From: Geosiphon pyriformis
Taxonomy: Eukaryota > Glomeromycota > Glomeromycetes > Archaeosporales > Geosiphonaceae
DNA length: 64,000 bases
Direction of reading: 5' to 3'
NCBI GenBank assembly: GCA_016748015.1
Contig: JAAOMT010000718.1
Span: 62,001-126,000, forward strand
The translations under genes were made by a program, and so were the position numbers. The notes beneath the pieces are model-generated. The model searched no databases. It was not told where the DNA came from and saw nothing but the letters and a program-made list of their open reading frames with translations. Below, piece by piece: positions 11,801 to 23,892 of the stretch (position 1 is the first letter of the stretch; the number at the start of each line of letters is the position of its first letter).

Positions 11801-14800
11801 TTACGTGTAATGAAATCCATTGAGGAGGCTGAAAACAAAAAAGCAGGAATATGAGCCCCTTCTGTCCTTTTAGCTGTGGATATATCATCTTCACCAAGGT
11901 CAAGGGGAAGGGCTATGGTGAATTTCTGAATTTCAAGCGATAGCAGCTTTTCATCCAACAATGATCGACTCTTAGTCTTATATTTTGGAATTTGAACTCC
12001 AAGATCTTGCAAAATCTTACGTGTGTTATCGGCCAATTTATTTATATGCGATGCTTTGAGCTCTTTGCGCCTTTCCAATTCTCCACTATAATAAACGTAT
12101 AAATCCATTAGACGACCAAGCGCTATGGGTTGCATTACAGCATGAACCTTGAAAAGTTTGAGGGAATAAGATTCAACAAATTCCGATTCCTCTGACTGCG
12201 TCGTGAATGTTTCGTTTGATTTGTTGATGTTATTAACCGTGTCATTTTTTTGTTTGATATTTTGCAACGACAAATCGATCAATATGTAAGCGATCCGATA
12301 TTTGCGTACATCGTCTTCTGAAGCCGTTACCCCAGTATTATGATTAAGAGAGAGCGAAAGATTTTGTGCAGAAAAGTTCCAGGCAAAATTGTCTGATTTC
12401 TCCGAGCTCACACTGGGCAAATTCGTGATATGTCCATTCAATATTTTTGTCTCAAAGAATCCTACTGCGGTGGGACTGAGAGCAGATATCTTTAGCCCGC
12501 CTAGGGAAATTTTGATCGAGTATAGAAAATTATGCAGGGTTTTCTCAGTTTTTGCATTGGCCAAATCAATATTAATTAGGGCAGAGTTTTTGGAAGCATC
12601 TTCCCTTTCCTTAAATTTCTTGGAAGAGAAGACAAACACGTCCAAAACGTCATTCAATTCGTTTCCAAGAAGTGATTGAGCAGTAAATAAATGATCAATT
12701 ATGTTAACGTTCAATTGCAATTTGATGAAATCTAAATAAATTAGAGCATCAAGTTTCGAATATTTTCGCGTAGATAATCCGGGCAAAAGTTTTTTAATTA
12801 ATGTGAATTTTTTTTGTTCAAATGGACGAATATTCCCCGTTGTTCGGATGGCAGGTATTGTAAAAGCAGCTTGTTGTTCAAGTTCAATTGATTCTTCTGC
12901 GGTATTATCAGAAAATGGTCTGTTTTTTTGCTTTTGCTTCGTGACAAAACGTATTTCTTGCTTAACTAACTGTCCAGAATAATCCATGTGAATTCCATCC
13001 AATGCGGTAGAGTTTTGTTGTAAAACTATCAAAAGATCCCAAGCTTCGTAATGGAATCTTAAGGAGGGCAATAAATTAGATTGAAAGTAAAATCTTTTCA
13101 TTAGAAATTGAAATCTCATCTCAATTCTACTTGAGTATGGTATTATTTGTTCTGTCCGAGAATTGTGATGCGAAGGTTGTGCGTTAGTTTTTCGTTGCTC
13201 TTCCCACTCATCCATTAAGCCTTTAAAGAGAAAATCATAGCTAGGTAAGTTTTCTTCTCGCCATTCTTCTACAAATGTGTAAAGCTTCAAAAGACTTTGA
13301 GGGGCTCGGACAGAAATGGCTTCTAATGTCACAAAAAAATGTAAGACTTCATGTTCCAATTCTTTTTTTTGCTTTTTTCGTGACGTACACTGACGAGTGA
13401 ATGTCGTATTAGTGCTGATTCTTGAAAACTCAACAGATATTAAAGTATTGAGGCCCGTTGGACTCGAATAAGTCTTTTCCTTAATACTCATCGAAATGTT
13501 TTCAATACCGCCAATGGCTGAAATGATTATTCGATTAGATGTGTGACCACTTCCCTTTGAGCCAGGATGCAATGAGCTTCGATTCAAGGAGACATTCTCC
13601 AATTCGGGCTTCTCTGCTATATCGTTAGCTATAGGATTGTAAAACAATGTGGAGATATTGACTTTAGACAACTGGGCTTTAGCTGAGATACGTTGTGCGG
13701 AAGCTGAAACAGTCATAGTCTCTAAAAATGTTATACAATGTGCGACAATCTCGATTCGCGATAAAAGCTCCTTCATGTTGAAGATTGGAATCACTTTCGA
13801 ATTTTTGTCTTTTGGATCTTGACTTCTTACATCTTGTAAAGTGTTTATGGTAGAAGTCGATTTATGTCCAACTGATGCACTTTCTGTTTCTTTTTTATAG
13901 ACTTCTTTCGTGCGCGATACAGATTCGAACTTGGAAGTGAATACTCGATGAACTTTTAGCCAATGTTTAGCTAGGGCCAACATGTCAGGATTTACATCTA
14001 CTCCAAGTTGTTTTAAATAGAATCGAAAAATAACGTCCAGATACCCAACAGGAATTGAAGGTTTACTATGCGTTGTATCTTTTTCTGAGCCTCTATTAAC
14101 TTCTATAAAAGAATTTTGAAGATCCAAAGGAGGGATGGAATCTTTGTGATAGTTACTTTCAATGTCAACTCGTAAAGTTCCAATGTCTACGGAGTTTTCA
14201 CGCTGTTCTTCGATAACCGAAAAAATCACTGTATTAATCTGTAGCCTACCCAAATTAGCGGATGAAGTTAAAAAAACTTGAGCTTCATTTATAAGGTCTG
14301 CTGATCTTTTTGCAGCATCTTCGTGTTGCTCGAAAAGTTTTGTGAACAATCGAGACTTTGAAAGATTCTCAATTTCCCAACGTCGCCATTTAGAGAAAAC
14401 ACGCAAGGAGGTGTCAAACATTTGAGAGGGATTAAGGGATGATAAATCATGGGTAGTTAACAAAATTTGCAATTGATCCAGTTTTTCTTGGTCCATTAAT
14501 CTTTTGCAGTGTCTGATGCGACCGAGAATCTTCCAACCATCATCGTTTTGAAAATTGGTGGCACCCAACCGAAGGACATGCGATGGTCGTGTCAAGTAGG
14601 TGGGATCACTTTCAATTGACGTAACCTTAGAATACCAAGCAATTTCTGATACTAATTTTTGCAATTGTCGGGAACGCCGAGTGATAAATGAGCTTATAAT
14701 ACTTGAGAGGTCATCAGTGAAAAAAAGCCAAGAATAAATTGCTCCTGTCAATATTTCCATGGATTGAGTGATAAAACTTGCTGAGAAGGTATTAATGTCT

Positions 14801-17800
14801 AATGAGAAAAAATTTGGTTGCATTGATCCAATCCATTTGATTTTGAAACGATCCAGTGAAACATCCAAAACGACCGGTGCATTGGCCGATGAATTGGTAA
14901 TAGGGGGTGAGAAGTTAAATCGATGCATAGCTTCTATTCCAAAAAATCCGATTGAATCGACCAAACGAACATTTAATTTCAATGATTCTATATCAAGACA
15001 AATTTTTGATTCCAATAATTTCAACTTTGGTTCTACATTCTTGGTCTTGTCTTTGACCTCGAAATTGGTGTCTTCATACTTCAACATGCCTCTAAGGGTA
15101 CTTTGTTCCAATACAAAATCTGCGGTGCACAGGATAGTATCGGTCAAATCGTACCGAGTCCTAATACTAGGATGTTCATCAGTCAAATTAGTAAGATCAT
15201 CTGGTAATAAAACATCTTGGATCAAATGAAAGTGAACAAAGGGTATGGAGATGGCAAATCTTGTTGTCGTGTATTTAAACGGAAATAATCGAGTGATATC
15301 TCCAACATAATCAATTTGAATATGATCAAGCATTGCTTCCAGGTTCCAGTGCTAGATAAAAGATTTGCAGGATCGATTTTAGTCCGATATAAAAACAATG
15401 AAACCTAATCTCATGAATAAAGCTCACTTCGCCTTTTATGGCTTCTAAAATTTCTTGTATAATCTTCAAAAATATAGGTGTTAATAAGATCTTGAAGGAC
15501 TTGGTAGATTCAAAAACAATAGTCGTTGTTTCGGCATCCTCATACGGCGAGGCTGGGCTCATGATCTCATCTTCTGGGAAAATGTCATCAAAGGAATCCT
15601 CACTTGAAGTCTTAGTTTTCGGAAATGGGAAAGATTTGAAGCTTTGGCTATTTTCTTCATCAACAGACAAAAGCTCCGTATCCTATGGAATATTGTTAAG
15701 ATCAGAATAAATCAAGACCCAAGATACCCCCACTAACTAAAATGACAGAGGATAATTCAAGTATAATGATTAATAACCATTGCTGGCGTGAATAATACAG
15801 GGGAAGGCCGAAGGTAAGAGCTAGTAAATGTGGTAGCAAAAGGCCGTTCAGACGTCATTCGGTAGCGCTTGAGATAACTCCCGTAAGGAATTGATCTTGG
15901 TGCCGAAGGAAATGGAGCTTGGGGATTAGTTTCTGAGTTATAATCTTCTAGATCATCGCTCTCGGAATCTAGGCATGATATAATTGAATCAAACATAAGT
16001 CATTAAAAAATAATAATGGAATTCATGTGGACTTCAAATCACCATCAAAATTTATTTCGCTATTGTCACTGTCTTCACTATCATCCGATTCAATATCGGA
16101 TTGATTCAAATTGCCATCAGTCGCAGTGTGGAAAGATAAATTTGAAATGCTGATCCCAGAGCCGTTCATATCGGAAATACTGCAACGTTGTCAATTGAAA
16201 AAGTTAAAAAAAAACATAGTTGAATCAATTTTATCCGATTGAAAAATACCTTTCATCTTCAGGGCGTAACCAGCTCTCCCCATCTTGCTCGTCATCCGAA
16301 TCATCACCATGACGAAGAAAATCATAGCGTCTCCCTAACATCAACGTATTTTTCCTATTTTCTGTTATGCAAATATCTGTTACTGAAGAATTACGGCTTT
16401 CATTATAGCCTAATGGATTGGCATCACTATCACCTACTGAATATAAAAAATTATCATTTTTGTTAATTGGTAAAGTACAGGAATAAAATCAAAGAAATTT
16501 GGATTCCGTGCCTGGCAAAGGTGAAGGCATTGGGGGCACATAAAGTGTACCGAGATGATGTGAATTAGAACCAACGGATGCTTGGAGAAATAAAAGGAAA
16601 TATATAAAAGCCATTTTAATTAAAAATTTAATAAGCAATAACTAAATGAGTACATACATCCTTCAGGGCTGTAATTTGCTCCTCCATAAAGAAAAGGAAC
16701 GCGTAAAGTTTCTCGGTCCTGTTCTTTCAAAAAGGTTTGCTGGTCTTGAAGACGTTTGCGCCATCCTGCAGTAGTGCGAAAAATGGTTATATCAAACGCA
16801 AACTCGAAATTAGCGACTTCAACCCAAGGATAATCTTCGGCTTCTTTTTTACACTCCATCGTTGAATTTTTAGATATTGAGAAGGCCAGACTTTTTATAA
16901 CCAAGTCGGGAATCTTTAATACGATCTTTTGGGTGAACTTCTCGTTAGCAAAATCATCAAACTGAACCTTAAGACCCTCTTTTAGAAGAATTTGAGAGCC
17001 ACTATAAATGAAAATGATGAGCTGATAGGCCAAAAAACCGAGCTGACTGATGATAAATATTTACCGCAAGAATCAATACCTGTCACGTCCCCAAACCGAG
17101 ACGTCAATTTCTTGCACGCCAATATTCAAAAAAGTCACATCAGGATCAAGTGGCACGACATATTTCGCAGGAAATGCATTTTCTTTATCAATAAAATGAT
17201 AACCAAATGATTTTCCAAACGATGCAATACTGAGTAAGAACGAAGGCTTCAACTGTCCAGAGATTGCACCAATATTGATGTCCCAATTACAAACATAAGT
17301 GGCTGTTATGGGTAATGGTCCGAACAATCGGTGCGCATAAATGTTGAGTTCTATAGTTAAGAGCAAATTGATCAGCCGAAGATACTTAGGAATACATTAA
17401 AAAAACTCCAAGCTACCGTTAAGGAAAACATAGTTATGGGCATTTTTTGACGGCTTTGAGCGACTGCCCTTTCGCGGGTTAGAATCTGAGTTGAGAGTCC
17501 AGGTCAATGGACTGACAGTAAGATCCATATCTAAAATAAGCGAAACCAAAATTAAGGATTAAATTCTCAAAAATCATGTCGAAATTTGTAATCTTTTATT
17601 CACCCATATACGCATCCATATTTCTCAAATCGAGTTGAAGCTCATGAAACTGTATCGTTGATGCATTATCACAAGTATACAAATTTTCTGGAAGAGATAA
17701 TGAGCCTTCTTCAATAATTAATTGAAGATATACTTCGAACGGATCGGCGGGCGGCTGAAAAGTATTAGTCAGATTGATTTCAAAACTTGACCTAGATCAC

Positions 17801-20800
17801 TAAAAAAGGTGCAGTTTAAATACCTTTGAAGCGAGCTTTAGCTGATCCGATGTGATCCTTTCTTCGTGTCTTGACCGATATTCTTCGAGGGTCATGAAGT
17901 TGATAAAAGTGCCAGCATAATTTTCCTGAAGCATAAGAAAGTAACGAACAACAAATCCAAAGGCCTTCAAATTTACATTTTTTCCCTAATAATAGGGAGA
18001 AATAATGTGACAGAATTCAGTAAAACCATATTTCATGAATCAAAATAAGAATACATACTATCATTTTCATCGATAGTGATTCAATATGATTCGGATGGAT
18101 GAAACTGTAATATTGATAAGTTCCTTCAATAATAAAATTTGCTACAGCCAAAAATTCCTTAGATTCGTTTGATAAAAAAGCCGCAAGTGCTTGGGATATT
18201 TGTGGGGACATCAAAACAGCACCTGGTGATATCTAAATGATTAAAATATAATTTCAATAAAAGATACTTTCAGCAATAAAGTTAAAATGAGGAGATATAT
18301 TACTTCAACAGTGAAAGGAATTTTTGTTATTTCCTGTTCATAATTTAGAAACGGAATTACAATATTTGCCATCAATTGTTTACTTTTGATAATAAAAAAC
18401 GCTTATTAAGTGGTAGAAAATCATTAATTAATATTGTATTTCGAGTAAAATAAAATAGAGAATTCTTATTGGGAAACCTACCATTGTCATCAATATCTGA
18501 TGGATTATTAATTATATTATGCTCATTAACATAGAGGTATAATTCAATTCCTTTAAGCCTAATATTGATTAAATACTCCATAGGTATGAAATGCAACAGA
18601 TCTGCCGAGGGACTAGATGCCCAATCTTTTGCTAGGTCTTGAAGAAGCGTGATGTGATCTCGAAGTAAAAAAATTTCTGCGCCATCAAGATCTATGTTGA
18701 ATAACCATTGGCGACTTTCATTCCAGATCAATGGATTTTGCAAGTGACATTTGATCTGAAGTCCGACAAGTTTATTAAGGTATTTCGATTTTGATATTTG
18801 AGAAAGTAATTAAGAAAAAAAGAAATTTTTTCAACTTACTTTGCAGCTATTGGCTGTTAATAATTTTGAGTAGTTTACACTAGTCTGCAATTCAATTTGG
18901 TCGAAGCACATCTCCAACTTGTTGCAATAGCCGTCTTCGGTCAAAATCATAGGTAATATTAGATTTACTGTGGAAAACAAGCCAACATTCAATTCGAGCC
19001 ATCCATGCGTTTTATTCGCACTTGAGACTTGTATTTCTTCATTTTGATTGTTATCTGTGTAATTCCAGTCCTAAATTAACCAGACTACAAAGTTAAACCA
19101 GCAGAATAAAAAAATGCGAGAAAAAATATTAATAAATGAAGACCTTTGATATTTCTCTAATGGGAACGCGGAGTACGGTATCTGATTCTAATTGAATCAG
19201 AATTTTAAGTGTCGTATGGAGTCTGTTCTCTCCGATATCAAGTAATTTAGTTTTTTCGACAGAACGATATAGAGGTGGAAAAAAGAAATTCTGGAGATGT
19301 ACTCTATTAAAAAGGGACATAGTGAGTGACAATAATGCCTTCTACATTTAGGGGATCCTAAAATGTACCTTTGACGATCCGCCCAAGGCCCATAGTTAAT
19401 AGTTCCACCTGCAATTAGAAGATTAATTCCCCATTCTGGTGATCGATCTCCGTTTCCTATTTCTATGTCTTCAGTGCTATCAATTGGTAAAGATCTTGGA
19501 GGAACCTTTCCTTTAAAGCAAAATGATTATGAGCAGTTTAAATATCTGGATACGCTGGATTTTTTAAAAGAAGTTTGAGAAAATAATTTACCAGCGTAAT
19601 CTGAATAATAATCCATTACCAGCTCTTTGCAGTCCAATATTAAAGGCATTTTGGCATATTCTGAAGACGCTTCAAGAAATTGTTTGGCATGGAGCCCATC
19701 GGTTCGATATGTATGTTTTAAATCAAGGTAATTTATTTTTAGAAAGGAACAAAATAAAGGAGACAAAAAGGATATCTTGGAAGACCATGCCATTCAGTCT
19801 TATCGTGTATATTAGAAACGGGAAGAAATGGCAAGTATTTTCGGATTTTTAAGAGCAATAGTTGTGATAATCTACGCTGTCCGTTCCCTTCCCTTATTGG
19901 TTAAAGAAATTAATTGGGAATTTCAGATACTTTAAACAAAGACTAATGGAGAAAGATACTTGCGAGGGAGCTTCATTCACTTGCTCAATATTGCATGTTT
20001 TTGAGAGGATTGGGTTCTTGAAGTCCGGATTAGTTTTGAGATGAATTTTCGTATCTTTATATTTTATTTTTATAACGGATTTGTAATAATCGAATATTGA
20101 ACGAGACTATTTATCCGTTGTGTTTAAAAGAAGAATAGATAGATTAGAAAAAAATCGCAAGGTTAGATATCGCTCTACTCAAAATAAAATTTTCTTTAGA
20201 CTACCTTCACAGCAGAATAAATCCCATTTGCTCGTCCAAACTCAACAACTAATATAGAGGGCACATTGGAGTTCCCTGCAATAATCGCTCCATGGTCACA
20301 ATCAAGCTGAATTGGCAGAATTCTTCGAAAAAAAGAATTCTTCGATTCGCTTGCATCATTAATCTCGCTCTCATTTAATTCAACTTTGAATCAAAATAGA
20401 AACTTTCAAATTTTCAAATTTAAATTTCAAATAAACTCAAGATCTTTTGATAATATGCTTTACCAGTAAAATCTTCCCTGTTACTCTGAATTATACCGGA
20501 AGAATTTTCAATATCAGAAGTTTGCATTGTGCGTTTGTCGATACTGCTAAGTAAGGCATCATATGCTGGTGTTCTGTTATAAATGAACCATTCAAACCCA
20601 TCTACTTTACATACGATTCGACAAGGCAGCTGTTTTTCTTTAGAAATAACTGACAATCAGACATATGAGCAGGTTTAAAATTTTGAGAACACGGGCAAAA
20701 TCACATATGTTGTACCGGTATCCCTATTATCTTGATTGGTTTGGGATTCTTGACGGACATTCCATAACCAATAACGACAGGTTATATGCCCTTTCAGTAT

Positions 20801-21318
20801 GGAGAAGGATTGATTCCTTGAGCGGTATTTCAGATTTTTGAATAGAACACGACCAGCAAGTGGCGCAAATTGCAGCGATTCTAGAAACACATCATCAAAT
20901 TCGTGAAAAAGTTTTGGGTTTAAAATTTTCTTTATTATTACATAAATTGAATTTGATGACAACAGATAAACTCCAAAGATCCGCATCGCTGACAAAGAAA
21001 TAGCCATATCTAATTACCCTCCACTCTTTACTTCACCCCAAAGAATCATTACAAATAACCGTACCAATTTCAATCAAAGAATGATATTTTCGCCAAGTGT
21101 ATATGCTTATCAATCGCGACAAAACTTGCCCGATGACGCGATTAGAGTAAAAAAGAAAAAACAACACCAAGATGACCACAATGCAGAAACTAAAATAGAA
21201 GTTCCTACAGAATAAAGAGCAAATTGTCGGAAAGCAACCTTTACGTTGACCATTTGGCGAAGGACTTGATTTCTATTATTTACCACGGCGGAAGCCCATC
21301 AGAGGGTTGTTTGCACAT
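8869..21318 (-). CDS. CSF1: CSF1 / BLTP1 (Tweek) family giant bridge-like lipid transfer protein
   Basis: Very large multi-exon gene. Exon 1 (21318-21284) encodes M-C-K-Q-P-S-D-G-L-P-P. Exon 2 (21204-21065) carries the N-terminal membrane anchor (FSFCIVVILVLFFLFYSNRVIG). Exon 3 starts at 20880 with ESLQFAPLAGRVLFKNLKYR and then FSILKGHITCRYWLWNVR, the signature opening of fungal Csf1. About two dozen short exons follow to 15428. A 76-bp intron then joins KGE to HWNLEAMLDHIQ, and one huge terminal exon (15351-8869, about 2160 codons) completes the protein. Family members are about 3000 aa and form a rod with a hydrophobic groove that moves lipids at ER contact sites. They are needed for cold tolerance and GPI-anchor lipid supply. 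Acidic and serine-rich loops between 15400 and 16100 look like disordered inserts. Internal junctions outside those given were not all resolved. Confidence 0.87.
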
Positions 21319-21972
21319 GGATTCCTGAGGTTTGTAAAGGAAAACTGAACAGAAAAACAGATTCAGTCCAAATGTAATAGTCTAATTCAAATTGACATGA
21401 CGCCTTAGGTTAGCTGTTAGGATAGTGTGATGATGATCTAATCGAGCAAGTGTGTGACAAAAAAAGTTGCTTTTACATTCTTATTTGGTGATGTCATTGT
21501 TAGTTGATGTACTTCCGGATCTTGCAATTCCGATGAGCGAATCAGAATCCGCCTTCGTCTAACGAGAAACTAAAAAGAAGCTATTGAAAAAACTTCCCGT
21601 AGGTATTTTTCTGGTCATGTGTACGTACATCATAAGATGATTAATTCCTACGCGTCTTTGTATTGTCGCCAACCAGATATTCCCTTTTTACCTAACACTT
21701 GAGAGCTTGAAGAAAAAGATTTTCTCCTCAATTTTTCTCTTTATCGAAAGCTGAGAAGTCTGCCAAAATTTTGGTTTAATTCATACTTCTCTGTTTTTGG
21801 CTCCTTCGATAAACCAAAAGTCTCTAAGGCAACTGCGATTCAAAGAAAAATAGAACACTTTGACATAGAACACACGCTTCACACTTGACTGCGCCATACT
21901 GAGAGTATTAAACCGTGTTTTATTTAAAAACTTTTTCCTTGTTCATCTTCTCCACTGGCCTTCAACATCTAA
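21319..21972. promoter_or_regulatory. Divergent promoter region, CSF1 / Whi5-Nrm1-like gene
   Basis: A 650-bp spacer between two divergent start codons. It contains one perfect ACGCGT box (21650-21655), about 320 bp upstream of the plus-strand gene. No other element could be assigned. Confidence 0.55.
21650..21655. promoter_or_regulatory. ACGCGT (MCB-type) box upstream of the Whi5/Nrm1-like gene
   Basis: Perfect palindromic ACGCGT, the core bound by the Mbp1/Swi6 complex (MBF) in yeasts. Its position in the promoter of a putative MBF co-repressor suggests feedback control. One hexamer alone can occur by chance. Confidence 0.4.
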
Positions 21973-23535
21973 ATGGACAAAGATCCGGCTGAAAACCCAG
22001 CGAAATCAAAAAAAAATTGGCTTGTGTTACCCACACTCAAGCCGGTACTTTTTTATTTTTGCTTTTATCGCGTCTGTCTATTCGTCCCGAGATGTAACTT
22101 GATGTTAAATCATGAATTGAATGGAATAGAATGATAGTCGAGCGGTTTATAAAGGTACTGAGCGGTCAATTTTAAAACAGCCTACTCCTCCCAAGGGTGA
22201 CACGAAACTTTCAGACGATGATGGTATTGATTGGGTACAGGTAAGACTATATCGTGATATTTCTCTTTGGGACACTGAAATAAGATGTTCTGAATGTTTG
22301 TTCTAAAGCTCTCTGTGATCAGATTTTTGAAAATGTCTCAATTTATTATAAAAACTTGGGAAATAATTGTGAAATTTTATTAACGTTAGCTCATTTTACA
22401 TTTGTTCTATTTTTACGATTCCTAAATTTCAAAGGTCGCCAAGATTTTAAAAGAAAGACTTGCCTTTGCATATTTTAAGACCCAACACGGTTGGCAACAC
22501 TATGATCTAGCCACGTGCGAGAAGAAATTCCAAGAGAAATTACAATCACGAAATCTCCGAAGAGCAACTCTTCCCGCATCATTCGCACCTAATAATAATG
22601 AAGCTATCACCCCTGATCAATATAAAAACCCTCAGCAATCTAATCATATAAATAATGGAGCTAAATATAAAGGATCAAAGAAACACAAGAAAAGAATGAA
22701 TAATAGTGATCCGACCCATCCATCAAAAAAAGCGAAACACCAATTTTCTCTTTCGACAAGAAATAACGAAGACCAGATTGATGTTACACCATCAAGACGA
22801 CATAGCTCCACCCAACATAATGGAATGCCCGTATTGCTCAATGCAGTCATGAGTGAGTTATCAGAAATCACTGACAAACAAAGGCTACAACCACTGTTCT
22901 ATGGAGCTGCGGATCCAATGATTTCAGATTATTATTCTCAAAATCAAGATCTTACGTCTTCATTAGATCAAGGAACCTCGTCCCCTCCAAGTACACCACC
23001 ACATCAACAACCTCTAACTCCCACTGATGAACATGCAGCAGAGTTATTATATTTTTTTGCTTCTTCTCCAGTTGCTGCATCTCCTGCTCGAACACCTGCT
23101 AGTCGTTTTATGGATGCACAGCTAGGCTATACTACTCCTCCACATCGGATGGCAATAGAATCTTCAACTCCAAAATCAGCATTCTTTCTTAGTGAATTCA
23201 TAAATGTTACACCCACTCCAAAATCGCCATTTTCGCTAAGTGAATATATGAATATGTCCCCTTTGGCTTCCAAATCGACACCTGGAGTTACCGATCTGAC
23301 GAATTACTCATCCACACCCGGATCAAATTCATTATCTAAAATGACACATCCTCCCTTAAGTGATCGCAAAAAATCTACTCCCACAATCAGACTGTCCTTT
23401 GATGAATATGTTAACAACAATCAAAAACCTAAAAAGACACCTCCTTCACATCCACTTTTCACCGATTTCTTGAGCCTAACTTCCAGTGCCTCGTCATCGA
23501 AAAGTAAATCTGCGTTCTCTCAAAGCGCTCAATGA
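21973..23535 (+). CDS. Putative Whi5/Nrm1-type G1/S transcriptional repressor
   Basis: Three exons: 21973-22044, one ending WVQ before GTAAGA near 22242, and 22435-23535, giving about 410 aa. Residues about 45-75 read VAKILKERLAFAYFKTQHGW then a charged stretch. This fits the GTB motif (RLxxAxxK followed by GW) by which Whi5/Nrm1 proteins bind SBF/MBF. The rest is disordered, with many Ser/Thr-Pro sites (SPPSTPP, SPARTP, TTPPHR, TPTPKSPF), typical of CDK-regulated Whi5 proteins. A lysine-rich stretch near residues 120-140 could be a nuclear signal. A repeated element F-LSE-(F/Y)-(I/M)-N-(V/M)-(T/S)-P occurs twice (23187-23262), with a third degenerate version near 23395. An ACGCGT box lies in its promoter. 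The call rests on one short motif plus composition; it could be another CDK substrate. Confidence 0.5.
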
Positions 23536-23892
23536 ATATGCTAAAAAAGTACTCGGCCAAAGGATTTCTATAGAAATCGAGGGCTTAAGTATACGAATCA
23601 TGATAAGAATTCTGTTAATCTGATTTTTAAAATAATTTTGGTTAAAATAAAAAACATTGGTGAACCCTTAAGAATCAAATGTATAGATTCTTAATTAAAA
23701 AAATAAAATTTTAGCTGATCAAATCCACTTATGCTTCACGCCATTATTTTAGCCAAACACTATGATATTTAGAGAATTAAAAAATTAATCTTGGAGTTTC
23801 TTCATTCAGCGCTATTGAAATACCAGTTTAGCTTTTGCGCTTTGTTGTAAATTACGTCATGTTTTATTATCAAATATATATTACGTTTTTCT
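23536..23892. other. Convergent spacer
   Basis: AT-rich 3' flanks of the Whi5/Nrm1-like gene and RFT1. No gene seen. Confidence 0.6.

Noticed and set aside
9427-12679. Plus-strand open frames inside CSF1
   Set aside because: Antisense shadows of a 6.5-kb conserved exon; none has recognisable features.
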